From positions 1 through 41,714 of the forward strand of contig JAKEGJ010000026.1 of assembly GCA_022627495.1 (NCBI GenBank): 41,714 bases of DNA, read 5' to 3'. Origin of the DNA: Microcaldota archaeon (GTDB lineage: Archaea; Micrarchaeota; Micrarchaeia; Anstonellales; Bilamarchaeaceae). The notes under the pieces are model-generated. The model saw only the letters and a program-made list of their open reading frames with translations. It did not search any database and was not told the origin of the DNA. The stretch's first letter is position 1. Each line of letters opens with the position of its first letter. A program made the position numbers and the translations under genes. Below are positions 14,934-24,547 of this stretch, one piece after another.

Positions 14934-15563
14934 ATGGACGACGAGCGTGCCCGGACTGTTTCGGACGTATTGCAGAAGGCCGACATATCCATTGACAGCT
15001 ACGAAGACATATTCTCCGATTTCGACCCCTCGCCAATCGAGAAACGGCTTCTTTCGGAGGACTTCATATACGAGCTGCGCAGGCGCCATGCAGCGACGGG
15101 CAAGGGCGAGTTCGTTGTCAATTTCACCCTCCCGAAGTCAATGAGGTCGGAAAAGACCGAGGCGCTTATTAGGAAAAGGATAAAGGAGCATTTCAAGAGC
15201 CGCGTGCGTGAAATCGAGCGCAAGGCGCGGGAGAAGGCGGACAACGGCTCGCACCGCCTGCTGGCGGGCGTCCTGCTCACGATCGCCCTCTTCCTTTTCC
15301 CCCAGCTCGAAATCGTCCCGGTGCTGACGATACTCTCGGTCCTCATATGGTATTCGCTCTGGTCCGGGCTTGAGAATGTCCTTGAAGCGTCGTCATCGCT
15401 TCGCAGGAAAAAGGCATTCGCGGAAAAATTCATGAAGGCGGAATACTCGTTCATATCGCAGGAGGATGTCCTGCAGTCGATGCAGAAACTGCAGGGGCAG
15501 GACGCTCCGGCAAAACCGGACCCCCAAAAAGCCGTGCAAAAGCAGGAGCAGAAGGCGGCTTAG
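14934..15563 (+). CDS. Uncharacterised membrane protein with two central helices
   Basis: A 209-residue protein without a recognised family. The N-terminal 100 residues are charged, with a KGEFVVNFTLPKSM strand region and a long Arg/Lys/Glu helix. Two close hydrophobic segments follow at about residues 106-145 (LLAGVLLTIALFLFP and VLTILSVLIWYSLW). The C-terminus is a charged helix with a Gln/Lys/Ala-rich tail. Topology would place both long charged ends on the same, probably cytoplasmic, side. The stop is 6 nt from the stop of the convergent GMP synthase subunit gene. Confidence 0.65.
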   Translation: MDDERARTVSDVLQKADISIDSYEDIFSDFDPSPIEKRLLSEDFIYELRRRHAATGKGEFVVNFTLPKSMRSEKTEALIRKRIKEHFKSRVREIERKAREKADNGSHRLLAGVLLTIALFLFPQLEIVPVLTILSVLIWYSLWSGLENVLEASSSLRRKKAFAEKFMKAEYSFISQEDVLQSMQKLQGQDAPAKPDPQKAVQKQEQKAA

Positions 15564-15569
15564 GAACTC

Positions 15570-16166
15570 CTATCCGCCGGATTCCGCGGGGCTCTCGAGG
15601 AAGTTGCGCAGGATGTCCTCGCCATGCTCTGTGTGCCAGACCTCGGGATGGAACTGGACGCTGAAAATCGGCTTCTCCCTGTGCCTCATGGCCTCGATTG
15701 CGCATGATTCGGAGTGCGCCAGCTTCACGAAGCCGTTCGGGAGATCCTTCACCTCGTCGAAATGCGACACCCACGCCCTAATCCTTTTCGGGACGCCCGC
15801 AAAAAGCGCATCCTCTTCGTCTATCGCGATTTCGCCAAGCCCGTATTCCGCGCTCGCGCCTTTCGCCACATTTGCCCCGAAGACGTGCGCAATCATCTGG
15901 TGGCCGTAGCAGATGCCGAGCATCGGAAGGCGGATGCCGCCGTCCCGGACGTTGCCGCAAATCATCGAGCTCAAGTTCGGCGGGTCGGAATACACTGAGC
16001 TTGGCCCTCCGGAAAGTATGATGCGTGCAATCCCGCTCTTCATCAGCTCCTCCACCTGGGGGTACTCCGCCTTGTTGTAGAGCATCTCCGCATCGAAGCC
16101 GAGCTCCCTGCAGTTTCTCTTGATTAAGTGCGTATACTGGGAGCCGTTGTCGATTATGAGAATCAT
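15570..16166 (-). CDS. guaAA: GMP synthase, glutaminase subunit (GuaA subunit A)
   Basis: A 198-residue class I glutamine amidotransferase that supplies ammonia to the separate ATP-pyrophosphatase subunit for XMP to GMP conversion, as in archaea with split GMP synthase. Seen: ILIIDNGSQYTHLIKR start, ILSGGPSSVYSD (oxyanion region), GICYGHQM with the nucleophile Cys near residue 85, and FHPEVWHTEHG with the catalytic His/Glu pair near 173-175. The length equals stand-alone archaeal subunits. A TATA-like TATTAATT at 16191-16198 on the minus strand gives a leaderless start. The partner subunit is not in this window. Confidence 0.92.
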   Translation of the reverse strand: MILIIDNGSQYTHLIKRNCRELGFDAEMLYNKAEYPQVEELMKSGIARIILSGGPSSVYSDPPNLSSMICGNVRDGGIRLPMLGICYGHQMIAHVFGANVAKGASAEYGLGEIAIDEEDALFAGVPKRIRAWVSHFDEVKDLPNGFVKLAHSESCAIEAMRHREKPIFSVQFHPEVWHTEHGEDILRNFLESPAESGG

Positions 16167-16192
16167 GGATGTTAGATGGATGCCAACGCTTA

Positions 16193-16891
16193 TTAATTTT
16201 CTTTGTCGGCGACAATGTCCATGGCTCCGCGAAGGTATGCGTCTTCATTCAGCCTGGCGATGGCGCTTGCCACGCGCGATTCCCAGGCCGAAAGCATCCC
16301 CGCCCCTTCACTGACGAGGGCGGTTTTCAGGGTGTTGCCTTCGCACTGCCTCGCGTATTCCTGCTGCGCCTTCCTGAGCATGTTCCTGATCTCGAGCGCA
16401 TCGGCTGCGGTAATAAAGCACTCCTTCCCGGAAAGGGACTCCAGGGCCCCGATGAGCCTCCCCGCAGACGCCTCCAGCGCGCGGAAGTCGTCAAGCATCA
16501 GAATGTCCGCTTCGTAGGACCCGTGATGGGACTTTCCAGGCAGCATTTCGATCAGCAGGGAAAGCCGCTTGTCATGCCTGCCGGCGCCCGCAGCCATCAT
16601 CCATTGCGCGACGCCGCGCTCTTTCGGCTCCATGTCCGCCTTCGGGCTGACCTTTTCCCCTGAGGCGTCCTCGAAAAAGAGGCTGAACCAGGAACCCCCA
16701 GTCCTCATGGTGAAGCGGTTCCACAACTGGTGGGGTTCGGCAAGGTGCCTTACCCTGCCGGCCCGTGCAACTTCTATGATGCGTGATTCGTGCTCAAAAC
16801 CCCTTCCCTTGAGGTCGCTAAACAGCCTCTGCGCCCGCTCTCCGTCAATCACGGTCCTGCTTTTTCCTGGGATGTCTGTGCGGTAAATCAT
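16193..16891 (-). CDS. Uncharacterised helical protein sharing a module with the helicase
   Basis: A 232-residue protein of unknown function. Residues 65-100 (GGSWFSLFFEDASGE, VSPKADMEPKER, then MMA) match the helicase N-terminal module at both protein and DNA level. The rest is mainly charged helices with leucine spacing and no signal peptide or membrane segment. A minus-strand TATA-like GTTTAAAA complement at 16926-16935 lies about 38 nt upstream of the start. The shared module suggests a common partner or a recent partial duplication. The 3' end is near the start of the GMP synthase subunit, so the two may be co-transcribed in part. Confidence 0.65.
   Translation of the reverse strand: MIYRTDIPGKSRTVIDGERAQRLFSDLKGRGFEHESRIIEVARAGRVRHLAEPHQLWNRFTMRTGGSWFSLFFEDASGEKVSPKADMEPKERGVAQWMMAAGAGRHDKRLSLLIEMLPGKSHHGSYEADILMLDDFRALEASAGRLIGALESLSGKECFITAADALEIRNMLRKAQQEYARQCEGNTLKTALVSEGAGMLSAWESRVASAIARLNEDAYLRGAMDIVADKEN
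16592..16699 (-). repeat. 36-codon module, copy 2
   Basis: Second copy of the segment at 12444-12551. The mismatches include several that change residues (R/W, I/L, N/K), so the identity looks more like recent duplication or conversion than strong selection. Confidence 0.85.
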
Positions 16892-16978
16892 AAGTCATTC
16901 AACCCGCTGTTTAATCGTAACAAATGGTTTAAAATGAATTGCTATTCCACATTGCGCCCCAGCGCCCTGCAAAGGGCA

Positions 16979-16988
16979 GGTTTAAAAG
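16979..16988 (+). promoter_or_regulatory. TATA box of the RNA polymerase operon
   Basis: GGTTTAAAAG, about 80 nt before the rpoH start, giving a leader of roughly 55 nt that contains AGGTGG. Confidence 0.5.
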
Positions 16989-17067
16989 ACTTTCTACTTC
17001 AAATCCCCACACCGGGAAGGCTAGTGTTATCGCTGGCCTATTCATAAAGCGCTTTAGGTGGTCCTGC

Positions 17068-17319
17068 TTGAAGAAAAAGAGAGATGTCCCCACGGCAGAT
17101 GTTCTGTCCCATTTCCTCGTGCCCGAGATGAAGGTCCTCAGCGACTCGGAGAAGGCGAAGCTGTTCGCCAAATTCGGCATAGACGAGCACAAGCTTCCGA
17201 GGATGCCGTCAAAGGACCCGGGGGCGATGGCGCTCAAGGCGGCCCCGGGCAATGTCATACGCATAGAGAGAGACGACGGTACCGGCAAATACACGACCTA
17301 TCGTGTGGTTGTCGAATGA
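17068..17319 (+). CDS. rpoH: RNA polymerase subunit H (Rpo5)
   Basis: An 83-residue subunit H, the archaeal counterpart of the C-terminal part of eukaryotic Rpb5. Seen: SHFLVPEMKVLSDSEKAKLF, LPRMPSKDPGAMALKAAPGN and VIRIERDDGTGKYTTYRVVV, which match the family from end to end. It starts with TTG at 17068; AGGTGG lies 6 nt upstream and no ATG or GTG fits. The upstream part of the open frame has no homology. It heads the polymerase operon, as in most euryarchaea. Confidence 0.92.
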   Translation: MKKKRDVPTADVLSHFLVPEMKVLSDSEKAKLFAKFGIDEHKLPRMPSKDPGAMALKAAPGNVIRIERDDGTGKYTTYRVVVE

Positions 17320-17397
17320 ATGGCATCCGAATCTTTCTTGGCAGAGGTTTTATCGGCAGTGGCCGGCGCGGTTTGCCCGGCTTCGTGAGGTGTGGAA

Positions 17398-18852
17398 ATG
17401 GTCGAAGGTCTGACTGAGGCTTATTTCAGGGTCAATACGCTGGTCAACCAGCAGCTCGTGTCGTATAACAAGTTTCTGGACAGCGGAATCCAGCAGGTCG
17501 TGGACAGGATAGGGAAGATATCGACCAACGTGGAAGGCTTCGAGCTGAAGCTGGGCAAGGTCCGCATCGAGCAGCCCCGTTATTACGAAGTGAAGGGCGG
17601 CTACCGGCAGATCCTCCCGAACGAGGCCCGCCTCCGCAACCTGAGCTACTCGGCGCCCATCTTCCTGGAAATCATCCCGGTCTTCAACGGTGTGGAGCGC
17701 CCGGTCTATTCGGACGTTTTCATCGGCGAATTGCCTGTCATGCTCAAATCGAAGCTCTGCTACCTCTCCACGATGCGCCGCGACGAACTTGTGGAGAACG
17801 GCGAGGACCCCGACGACCCGGGAGGGTATTTCATCATCAACGGCAGCGAGCGCGTGCTCACCTCAATCGAGGACCTCGTGCCGAACAAGCTCATGGTCAC
17901 GAAAGAACGCAACGGCGTCGTTTCTAAGATATTCTCGACGCATTTCGGCTTCCGCGCCCGCTGCGTCGTCGAGCGCAACCATGACGGCGTATTCACCGCG
18001 GAGTTCCCCTCCACGCCCGCAGGCATCCCGCTCCTCCAGCTGTTGCGCGTAATGGGCCTGGAGAAGAACGAAGACATACTCGCTACGTTCTCCCAGGAGA
18101 AGCACATCAAGAACGATGTCGTCCTGAACGTGGAGGCCGAGCAGTCGGCCAACCGCGAAGAGGCGGTCGACATGCTGAGCAGGAGGCTTTCCCCGGGCCA
18201 GCCGCCCGAGTTCCGCCTGAACCGCATGGAGAACCTGCTCGACAACTACCTGCTCCCGCATATCGGCGTGACGAAGGCGGCGAGAATCGACAAGGCCCGC
18301 TACCTTGTCCGGATGGCCGAGCGCGCTACGCGCGTCGCATACCACGAAATCGCGCCTGACGACAAGGACCACTACGCGAACAAGCGCGTGAAGCTCGCGG
18401 GCGACATGATGGAGGAGCTCTTCCGCTACGCGTTCCAGTTCCTCATAAAGGACCTTGTTTACCAGGCGTCCCGCGCGGATGCGCGGGGGCGCAGGCTCCA
18501 GGTCCACACGCTTATCCGGCAGGATGTCATGGGCGACCGCATAAAGTATGCCATGGCCACGGGCAACTGGATAGCCGGGCAGACCGGCGTTTCCCAGCTT
18601 CTCGACCGCGTCAGCTACCTTTCGACGATATCGCACCTGCGCCGCGTCATTTCGCCCCTGTCAAAAAAGCACCCGCACTTCAAGGCCCGTGACCTGCACG
18701 GCACGCACATAGGCAAGCTGTGCCCGAACGAGACTCCGGAAGGCCCGAGCTGCTCGCTGGTCAAGAACCTCGCAGTCATGGCCGAGGTCTCGATCGGCGT
18801 AGACGAGGAGGAGCTTGAGAGGATACTCAAGGCTTACGACGTAAAGGAGTGA
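17398..18852 (+). CDS. rpoB2: RNA polymerase subunit B'' (N-terminal half of the beta-like subunit)
   Basis: A 484-residue N-terminal half of the split second-largest subunit, covering the protrusion, lobe and fork. Seen: FIINGSERVLTSIEDLVPNK, VDMLSRRLSPG and DLHGTHIGKLCPNETPEGPS near the end, with the conserved fork ending in PNETPEG.x.SLVKNLA. ATG 17398 is preferred over GTG 17392 because GGTGT stands 4 nt before it. A small inverted repeat (GCCGGATT..AATCCGGC region, about 18853-18872) separates it from rpoB1. The split places this archaeon with lineages such as methanogens, haloarchaea and several DPANN groups. Confidence 0.95.
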   Translation: MVEGLTEAYFRVNTLVNQQLVSYNKFLDSGIQQVVDRIGKISTNVEGFELKLGKVRIEQPRYYEVKGGYRQILPNEARLRNLSYSAPIFLEIIPVFNGVERPVYSDVFIGELPVMLKSKLCYLSTMRRDELVENGEDPDDPGGYFIINGSERVLTSIEDLVPNKLMVTKERNGVVSKIFSTHFGFRARCVVERNHDGVFTAEFPSTPAGIPLLQLLRVMGLEKNEDILATFSQEKHIKNDVVLNVEAEQSANREEAVDMLSRRLSPGQPPEFRLNRMENLLDNYLLPHIGVTKAARIDKARYLVRMAERATRVAYHEIAPDDKDHYANKRVKLAGDMMEELFRYAFQFLIKDLVYQASRADARGRRLQVHTLIRQDVMGDRIKYAMATGNWIAGQTGVSQLLDRVSYLSTISHLRRVISPLSKKHPHFKARDLHGTHIGKLCPNETPEGPSCSLVKNLAVMAEVSIGVDEEELERILKAYDVKE

Positions 18853-18872
18853 GCCGGATTGTGAAATCCGGC
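18853..18872. repeat. Hairpin between rpoB2 and rpoB1
   Basis: GCCGGATT and AATCCGGC around a short GTGA loop directly follow the rpoB2 stop. It may tune the mRNA between the two halves of the split subunit. Confidence 0.45.
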
Positions 18873-18908
18873 AATGCGCCGGAATCATGCTAACACCAGG
18901 TGAAAATG

Positions 18909-20750
18909 ATGGTCAAACGCAGAAAAAGAAAAGCCGCCCCGGAACGGACGAGCATCTTCCTAAACGGCAGGATTGTCGGCACGCATCCTGACGGGAAGAG
19001 CCTCGCGCAGAGGCTGCGCGAGAGAAGGCGGACAAACGAGCTGAGCAACCAGGTCAACGTCTACTACAACTCGAAATTGAACGAGCTCCACATACTGACT
19101 GACAAGGGCCGCGTCCGCAGGCCTTACATCGTAGTCGAGAACGGGAAGTCCCGCTTCACGCCCGAACTCATGGCGAGGATCAAGAACAACGAGCTGAACT
19201 GGAACCACCTGGTCAAGATGGGAATAATCGAGTACCTCGACGCGCAGGAGGAGGAGAACTCGCTCGTCGCGTTCAGCGAGAAGGACCTCACCCCGGACCA
19301 CACGCACCTTGAAGTCGACGCGTCGAACATATTCGGCGTCGTGGCTGGCGTGCTGCCTTACTCGGAGCACAACTCGTCCCCCAGAATCACGATGGCGTGC
19401 GCCATGGCCAAGCAGTCCCTGGGCGTGTATTCCGCGAACTTCAACGCGCGCTACGACACGCGCGGATACGTGATGTACTACCCGCAGCAGCCTATCGTAT
19501 CGACCAACATCTACCGCGCTCTCAACCTGAAAGACAAGGCGGCCGGGCAGAACGTGGTCGTCGCCCTGGCAAGCTACCACGGCTACAACATGGCGGATGC
19601 CATTGTCGTGAACCGCTCATCGATAGACCGCGGCCTGCACCGTGTGGCCATGTTCAAGACGTACGAGACCGAGGAGAGGATGTATCCCGGAGGGCAGAAG
19701 GACAAGATAGAGCTGCCGACGCCGGAAGTCGTCGGCTACCGCGGCGAGGAGGCGTACAAGCACCTCGGCGAGGACGGCATCGTCATGCCGGAGAGCGACG
19801 TGAACGGCAAGGAAGTGCTAGTCGGAAAGACCTCGCCCCCGAGGTTCCTCGAAGAGATATCCGTCTTCGGCGCAGTTGAGGAGAAGAAGCGCGAAAGCTC
19901 CCTGTCCCTCAAAAGCGGGGAGAAGGGCAAGGTCGATTCGGTCATGATCACAGAAGGCCCGAGCGGCAACCGCCTCGTCAAGGTGCGCGTACGCTCGGTC
20001 AAGACTCCGGAAATCGGCGACAAGCTCGCCTCCAGGCACGGCCAGAAGGGAGTCATCGGCCTCCTGATTCCGCAGGAGGACATGCCGTTCACGAAATCCG
20101 GCATCGTCCCGGACCTGGTGGTGAACCCGCACGCGATACCATCCCGTATGACCGCGGGCCACCTGCTCGAGACTTTGGGCGGCACGGCAGGCTCGATAGG
20201 CGGCATGCTCATGGACGGCACCGCGTTCGGAGGCAACACCGAGGAGCAGTTCCAGGAGATTCTCAGGAAGAACGGCTTCCACGAGGACGGAGAGGAAATC
20301 CTCTATGACGGCCTGACGGGCAAGCAGATAAAGGCGAAGATTTTCGTAGGCGTGGTGTTCTACCAGAGGCTTCATCATCTCGTTTCCAACAAGATGCACG
20401 TCCGCTCGCGCGGCCCGGTGCAGCTCCTTACCCACCAGCCCACCGAAGGGCGCGCCCGCGAGGGAGGCTTGCGGTTCGGAGAGATGGAACGCGACTGCCT
20501 GATAGGCTACGGCGCCAGCATGCTCATCAAGGAGAGGCTGCTCGAGGAGAGCGACAAGACCGTACAGCTTGTGTGCTCGGAATGCGGCTCGATAGCCACG
20601 CACGATTATGCGCGCAACCGCGACATCTGCCCCATCTGCCAGTCTGAATCGGTGGAGCCGGTCGAGATGAGCTATGCCTTCAAGCTGCTCCTTGACGAGA
20701 TAAAATCATTGTACATATTCCCGAGGATAATCCTAAAAGACAAGGGCTGA
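18909..20750 (+). CDS. rpoB1: RNA polymerase subunit B' (C-terminal half of the beta-like subunit)
   Basis: About 613 residues forming the external domains, hybrid-binding region, wall, anchor and clamp. Seen: GYNMADAIVVNRSSIDRG, GDKLASRHGQKGV and DLVVNPHAIPSRMTAGHLLE in the hybrid-binding region, RGPVQLLTHQPTEGRAREGG, and a zinc site CSECGS..CPICQ near the C-terminus. GGTGA is 2 nt before ATG 18906 and 5 nt before ATG 18909; the second fits the spacing used elsewhere, so it is chosen. The N-terminus is very basic (VKRRKRK). Confidence 0.95.
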   Translation: MVKRRKRKAAPERTSIFLNGRIVGTHPDGKSLAQRLRERRRTNELSNQVNVYYNSKLNELHILTDKGRVRRPYIVVENGKSRFTPELMARIKNNELNWNHLVKMGIIEYLDAQEEENSLVAFSEKDLTPDHTHLEVDASNIFGVVAGVLPYSEHNSSPRITMACAMAKQSLGVYSANFNARYDTRGYVMYYPQQPIVSTNIYRALNLKDKAAGQNVVVALASYHGYNMADAIVVNRSSIDRGLHRVAMFKTYETEERMYPGGQKDKIELPTPEVVGYRGEEAYKHLGEDGIVMPESDVNGKEVLVGKTSPPRFLEEISVFGAVEEKKRESSLSLKSGEKGKVDSVMITEGPSGNRLVKVRVRSVKTPEIGDKLASRHGQKGVIGLLIPQEDMPFTKSGIVPDLVVNPHAIPSRMTAGHLLETLGGTAGSIGGMLMDGTAFGGNTEEQFQEILRKNGFHEDGEEILYDGLTGKQIKAKIFVGVVFYQRLHHLVSNKMHVRSRGPVQLLTHQPTEGRAREGGLRFGEMERDCLIGYGASMLIKERLLEESDKTVQLVCSECGSIATHDYARNRDICPICQSESVEPVEMSYAFKLLLDEIKSLYIFPRIILKDKG

Positions 20751-20777
20751 GGCGCAGCGCAATACCGAGGTATCATT

Positions 20778-23444
20778 ATGATGATGGAAGTCCAGAAAGT
20801 GTTGGATAAATTGAGATTCTCGCTATTCTCGCCGGAGATGATCCGGAAGATGTCAGCCGCGAAGATAGTGGTGCCGGACACCTACGACGACGACGGCTAC
20901 CCGATAGACGGCGGCCTGGTCGACACCCGCCTGGGCGTCGTGGACCCGGGCCTGCGCTGCAAGACCTGCGGAGGCACGGTCAAGGAATGCCCCGGCCATT
21001 TCGGCCATATCGACCTGGTCCGCCCCATCATGCACGTCGAGTTCGCAAAGCACCTCTTCTACGTGCTCAAATCCACGTGCCCCAAATGCCACAAGGTGCT
21101 CGCGAAGAAGCTCGCGTCAAAGGAGTTCTCCGAGCTGGAAAAAGTGGTGGAGTCCGTCGCCGAGGAGGAGAAGCCCGAAGCCGCGAAGCACGAAGCGGTC
21201 GCGGCTTCCGAGGTGCCCTCCATCCTGGAAGCGGTCCCTGCGAAAGCGAAGGAGTCGGGCGAAGCGGCAGCGGACGTCGAGACCGTCGCGAAGAAGAAAA
21301 AGAAGGAGAAAGGCATGAGGACATGCAACCACTGCGGCGCCGACGTGCCGGAAATCAAGCTCCTCAAACCCACCACGATTTTCAAGGACAAGGACATGAT
21401 ACTGCCGACGGACATCCGGGACTGGCTTGCCGGCATCTCCGACGGAGATTTGCGCGAACTGGGTTTCGACCCGGTGTATTCGAGGCCGGAATGGATGATT
21501 ATAACCGCGCTTCCTGTCCCGCCGGTGAACGTGCGCCCGTCGATAACCCTCGAGACCGGCGAGAGGAGCGAGGACGACCTCACCCACAAGCTGGTCGACG
21601 TTATCAGGATAAACCAGAAGCTGGATGCCAACATCAACGCCGGCGCGCCCCAGCTGATTATCGAGGACCTCTGGGAGCTCCTCCAATACCACGTGACCAC
21701 CTATTTCGACAATGAGACCGCGAACATCCCCCCGGCGCGCCACCGCTCCGGCCGGCCCCTGAAGACGCTCGCGCAGAGGCTGAAAGGCAAGGAAGGCCGC
21801 TTCCGGTACAACCTTTCGGGAAAGCGCGTCAACTTCTCGGCGCGCACCGTAGTGTCCCCGGACCCGCGCCTGGACCTGGACCAGGTCGGAGTCCCGCAAC
21901 TGATTGCCGAAGAGCTGACCATACCCCTCCATGTCACTGAATGGAACCTGGAATACTGCAAGCAGCTGATCATGTCCGAAGGATACCCCCGCGCCCTGTA
22001 TATAATCAGGAACGACGCGCGCAGGATAAAAATCGGAGACACGGCCGAAATGCGCAAAGAGCAGGCCGACAACATGAAGGTGGGCTCCACGATAGAGCGC
22101 CACATCATGGACGGCGATATCGCGCTTTTCAACCGGCAGCCGTCGCTGCACCGCATATCCATGATGGCGCACGAAATCAAGGTCCTGCCCGGAAAGACGT
22201 TCCGACTCAACCCGGTCACGGTCAGCCCGTACAACGCGGACTTCGACGGGGACGAAATGAACCTCCACATCATGCAGACCGAGGAGGCCCAGGCCGAGGC
22301 CAGGCACCTGGCCAAGGTGGAGAAGCAGCTCCTTTCCCCGCGCCATGGCCACGCCATCATCAAGCCCCAGGAGGACCATGTGTCCGGCCTGTATTACCTG
22401 ACAAAGGACGGCAGCTATTTCACCCGCAACGAGGCCGCCGGGATGATGTACCTGATAGGCATCACCTCCCTTCCGGAGCCGGACGGCCCGAAGGGCACAT
22501 ATTCCGGAAAGCTCCTTTTCTCCCAGCTGCTCCCGCCCGACACCGCGCTCAAGGTGCAGTCGAAACTGGGCGAGGAAATCGTGATTAAGAACGGCAAGCT
22601 GCTAAAGGGCGCGGTGGAAAGCAAGGCCACCGAAGGCGAGCTGCTCGAGAAGATGTTCGTGAATCACGGTCCCGAAGTGGCAAAGAACTTCATCGACCGC
22701 GTGACCCGCCTCGCCCTCGAGGCGATATCCATACACGGCCTGAGCGTGTCGCTCAAGGACTACTCCCTTTCGCCCAAGGGCGAGGAGAAGGTGCTGGAGA
22801 TAACCTCCAAGATGGACCGCGAGATAGACAACCTGATCATGCAGTACCGGAACCGCTCGCTCGAGCGCGCGCCGGGCATGAGCCTCAAGGAGACCCTCGA
22901 GGGCCTCATCATGGAGATAACCTCGCGCACGAGGGAGGATGTGGGCAAGCTCGTCGAAAGCGACCTCGGGTTCGACAACCCGTCCATCATCATGGCGAAA
23001 ATCGGCGCAAGAGGCAGCCTGCTGAATGCCATCCAGATGTCCGCCCTCGTCGCGCAGCAGACTGTCCGCAGCAAGCGCATCACGAGAGGCTACAAGAAGA
23101 GGATACTTCCGTATTTCAAGGAAGGCTCGATAACCGGGAAGGAAAAGGGTTTCGTCTACTCCTCGTTCCACAAGGGCCTGACGCCGTATGAGTTCCTCCA
23201 CCACGCCATGGGCGGCAGGGAGGCGCTCGTCAACACGGCAATCAGGACGGCGCGCTCGGGCTACATGCAAAGAAGGCTCATCAACGCCCTGCAGGACCTT
23301 GTCGTTTTCGATGACATGACTGTCCGCAACGCGGACATGAGCGTCATACAGTTCGTCTACGGCGGCGACGGAAAGGACCCGATGTACTCCTCTACCGCGG
23401 AGCTCGGTGACACTGCGAAGCAGGACGACGTCGATACCGCATGA
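20778..23444 (+). CDS. rpoA1: RNA polymerase subunit A' (N-terminal part of the beta'-like subunit)
   Basis: An 888-residue subunit containing the active site: [12 protein letters not shown] near residue 490 carries the three Mg-binding aspartates. The clamp-head zinc site is [18 protein letters not shown] near 55-73, and a second zinc site combines CPKC (about 97-100) with CNHCG (about 185). Between those halves is an unusually long Ala/Glu/Lys-rich linker of about 70 residues. GGTAT is 4 nt before the first of two ATG codons. The stop overlaps the ATGA of the rpoA2 frame. Confidence 0.95.
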   Translation: MMMEVQKVLDKLRFSLFSPEMIRKMSAAKIVVPDTYDDDGYPIDGGLVDTRLGVVDPGLRCKTCGGTVKECPGHFGHIDLVRPIMHVEFAKHLFYVLKSTCPKCHKVLAKKLASKEFSELEKVVESVAEEEKPEAAKHEAVAASEVPSILEAVPAKAKESGEAAADVETVAKKKKKEKGMRTCNHCGADVPEIKLLKPTTIFKDKDMILPTDIRDWLAGISDGDLRELGFDPVYSRPEWMIITALPVPPVNVRPSITLETGERSEDDLTHKLVDVIRINQKLDANINAGAPQLIIEDLWELLQYHVTTYFDNETANIPPARHRSGRPLKTLAQRLKGKEGRFRYNLSGKRVNFSARTVVSPDPRLDLDQVGVPQLIAEELTIPLHVTEWNLEYCKQLIMSEGYPRALYIIRNDARRIKIGDTAEMRKEQADNMKVGSTIERHIMDGDIALFNRQPSLHRISMMAHEIKVLPGKTFRLNPVTVSPYNADFDGDEMNLHIMQTEEAQAEARHLAKVEKQLLSPRHGHAIIKPQEDHVSGLYYLTKDGSYFTRNEAAGMMYLIGITSLPEPDGPKGTYSGKLLFSQLLPPDTALKVQSKLGEEIVIKNGKLLKGAVESKATEGELLEKMFVNHGPEVAKNFIDRVTRLALEAISIHGLSVSLKDYSLSPKGEEKVLEITSKMDREIDNLIMQYRNRSLERAPGMSLKETLEGLIMEITSRTREDVGKLVESDLGFDNPSIIMAKIGARGSLLNAIQMSALVAQQTVRSKRITRGYKKRILPYFKEGSITGKEKGFVYSSFHKGLTPYEFLHHAMGGREALVNTAIRTARSGYMQRRLINALQDLVVFDDMTVRNADMSVIQFVYGGDGKDPMYSSTAELGDTAKQDDVDTA

Positions 23445-23455
23445 AGGTGGTCATG

Positions 23456-24523
23456 ATGAAAAGCACAAAGAAAACAAGCGTCAAAATCCCGCCGTACGAG
23501 GCAGTTGGCGTAGTCTGCGCCCAGAGCATAGGCGAGCCCGGCACGCAGATGACGATGCGTACGTTCCACTATGCAGGTGTCGCCGAGCACGTGCCCACCG
23601 GCCTCCCGCGCCTAATCGAGATAGTGGACGCGAAGAAGGAGCCGAAGAAGGCAATAGTCGACATCTACCTCAAATCCTCATACGCAAGGAGCAGGCCAGA
23701 GGCCGAGAAGGTGGCCAAGGAGCTTGCCAGCGTCTTCGTGTCAGACGTCGCGGACGTCGAGGACGACCTTGAAGCGCTGACAATCAAGGCCACGTTCAAC
23801 GAGAAGGACGGGAAGGCGCAGGGCGTGACGTTCAACATGCTGAAAAAAGCGCTCGAGTCCTTCCCCGCGGAGATGAAGGCGGACGATTCGGCCGTGACCC
23901 TCAAACCCGTCCGGGAAACCAAGACGCCCGCGAAAGCCTCAGAAAAGGACAAGGACAAGAAGGAGAAGAAGCTGACCGCGAAAGCCGTGCGCAAACTGAC
24001 GCAGAAGGTGCGCGATTCAATCGTGCGCGGCATCCCCGGCATCTACAAGGCAGTCGTGCTCAAGGGGCAGGATGAATACTTCATCCGCGCCGGGGGCTTC
24101 AACGTCATCGGCGCGTGCGAGCACGCGGCGGTGGACCCGAAGCGCATATACACCAACAACATCAAGGAGATTGAGCGCGTCTACGGCATCGAGGCCGCGC
24201 GCAACGCCATCGTCCGGGAAATCAAGGACGTCATGGACATGCAGAAGCTTTTCGTCGACATCCGCCACATCATGCTCATCGCCGACGCGACGACATTCGG
24301 CGGCAGCGTGAAGTCCATCGGCAGGCACGGGTTATCCGGCGAAAAAGTCGGCGTGCTCGGCAGGGCTGCGTTCGAGGAGACGATAAAGCACCTCATCAAC
24401 GCGAGCGCTTTCGCCGAGGAGGAGAAGCTGATAGGCGTGACCGAGAACATCATCGTCGGCCAGACCGTCCCGGTCGGCACAGGCAAGATAAAGCTCGTGA
24501 TGAAGGTTCCGAAGAAGAAATGA
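23456..24523 (+). CDS. rpoA2: RNA polymerase subunit A'' (C-terminal part of the beta'-like subunit)
   Basis: About 355 residues with the trigger loop and jaw. [20 protein letters not shown] near the N-terminus is the trigger-loop signature, followed by VTGLPRL-like [15 protein letters not shown] and, near the end, [19 protein letters not shown] Lys-rich segment (about 160-180) lies in the jaw region. The frame opens at ATG 23441, overlapping the rpoA1 stop; AAGGTGG at 23444-23450 favours ATG 23453 or 23456. The tight overlap implies translational coupling. Confidence 0.93.
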   Translation: MKSTKKTSVKIPPYEAVGVVCAQSIGEPGTQMTMRTFHYAGVAEHVPTGLPRLIEIVDAKKEPKKAIVDIYLKSSYARSRPEAEKVAKELASVFVSDVADVEDDLEALTIKATFNEKDGKAQGVTFNMLKKALESFPAEMKADDSAVTLKPVRETKTPAKASEKDKDKKEKKLTAKAVRKLTQKVRDSIVRGIPGIYKAVVLKGQDEYFIRAGGFNVIGACEHAAVDPKRIYTNNIKEIERVYGIEAARNAIVREIKDVMDMQKLFVDIRHIMLIADATTFGGSVKSIGRHGLSGEKVGVLGRAAFEETIKHLINASAFAEEEKLIGVTENIIVGQTVPVGTGKIKLVMKVPKKK

Positions 24524-24547
24524 TACGCTCACAAGAAGGTGAAATGA

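Noticed and set aside
16939-17067. N-terminal extension of rpoH to the ATG at 16939
   Set aside because: It runs through the promoter region and has no similarity to the family; the TTG at 17068 fits the family length and has AGGTGG.
21117-22379. Antisense frame of 420 codons opposite rpoA1
   Set aside because: It covers a conserved polymerase gene and has no recognisable domain or ribosome binding site.
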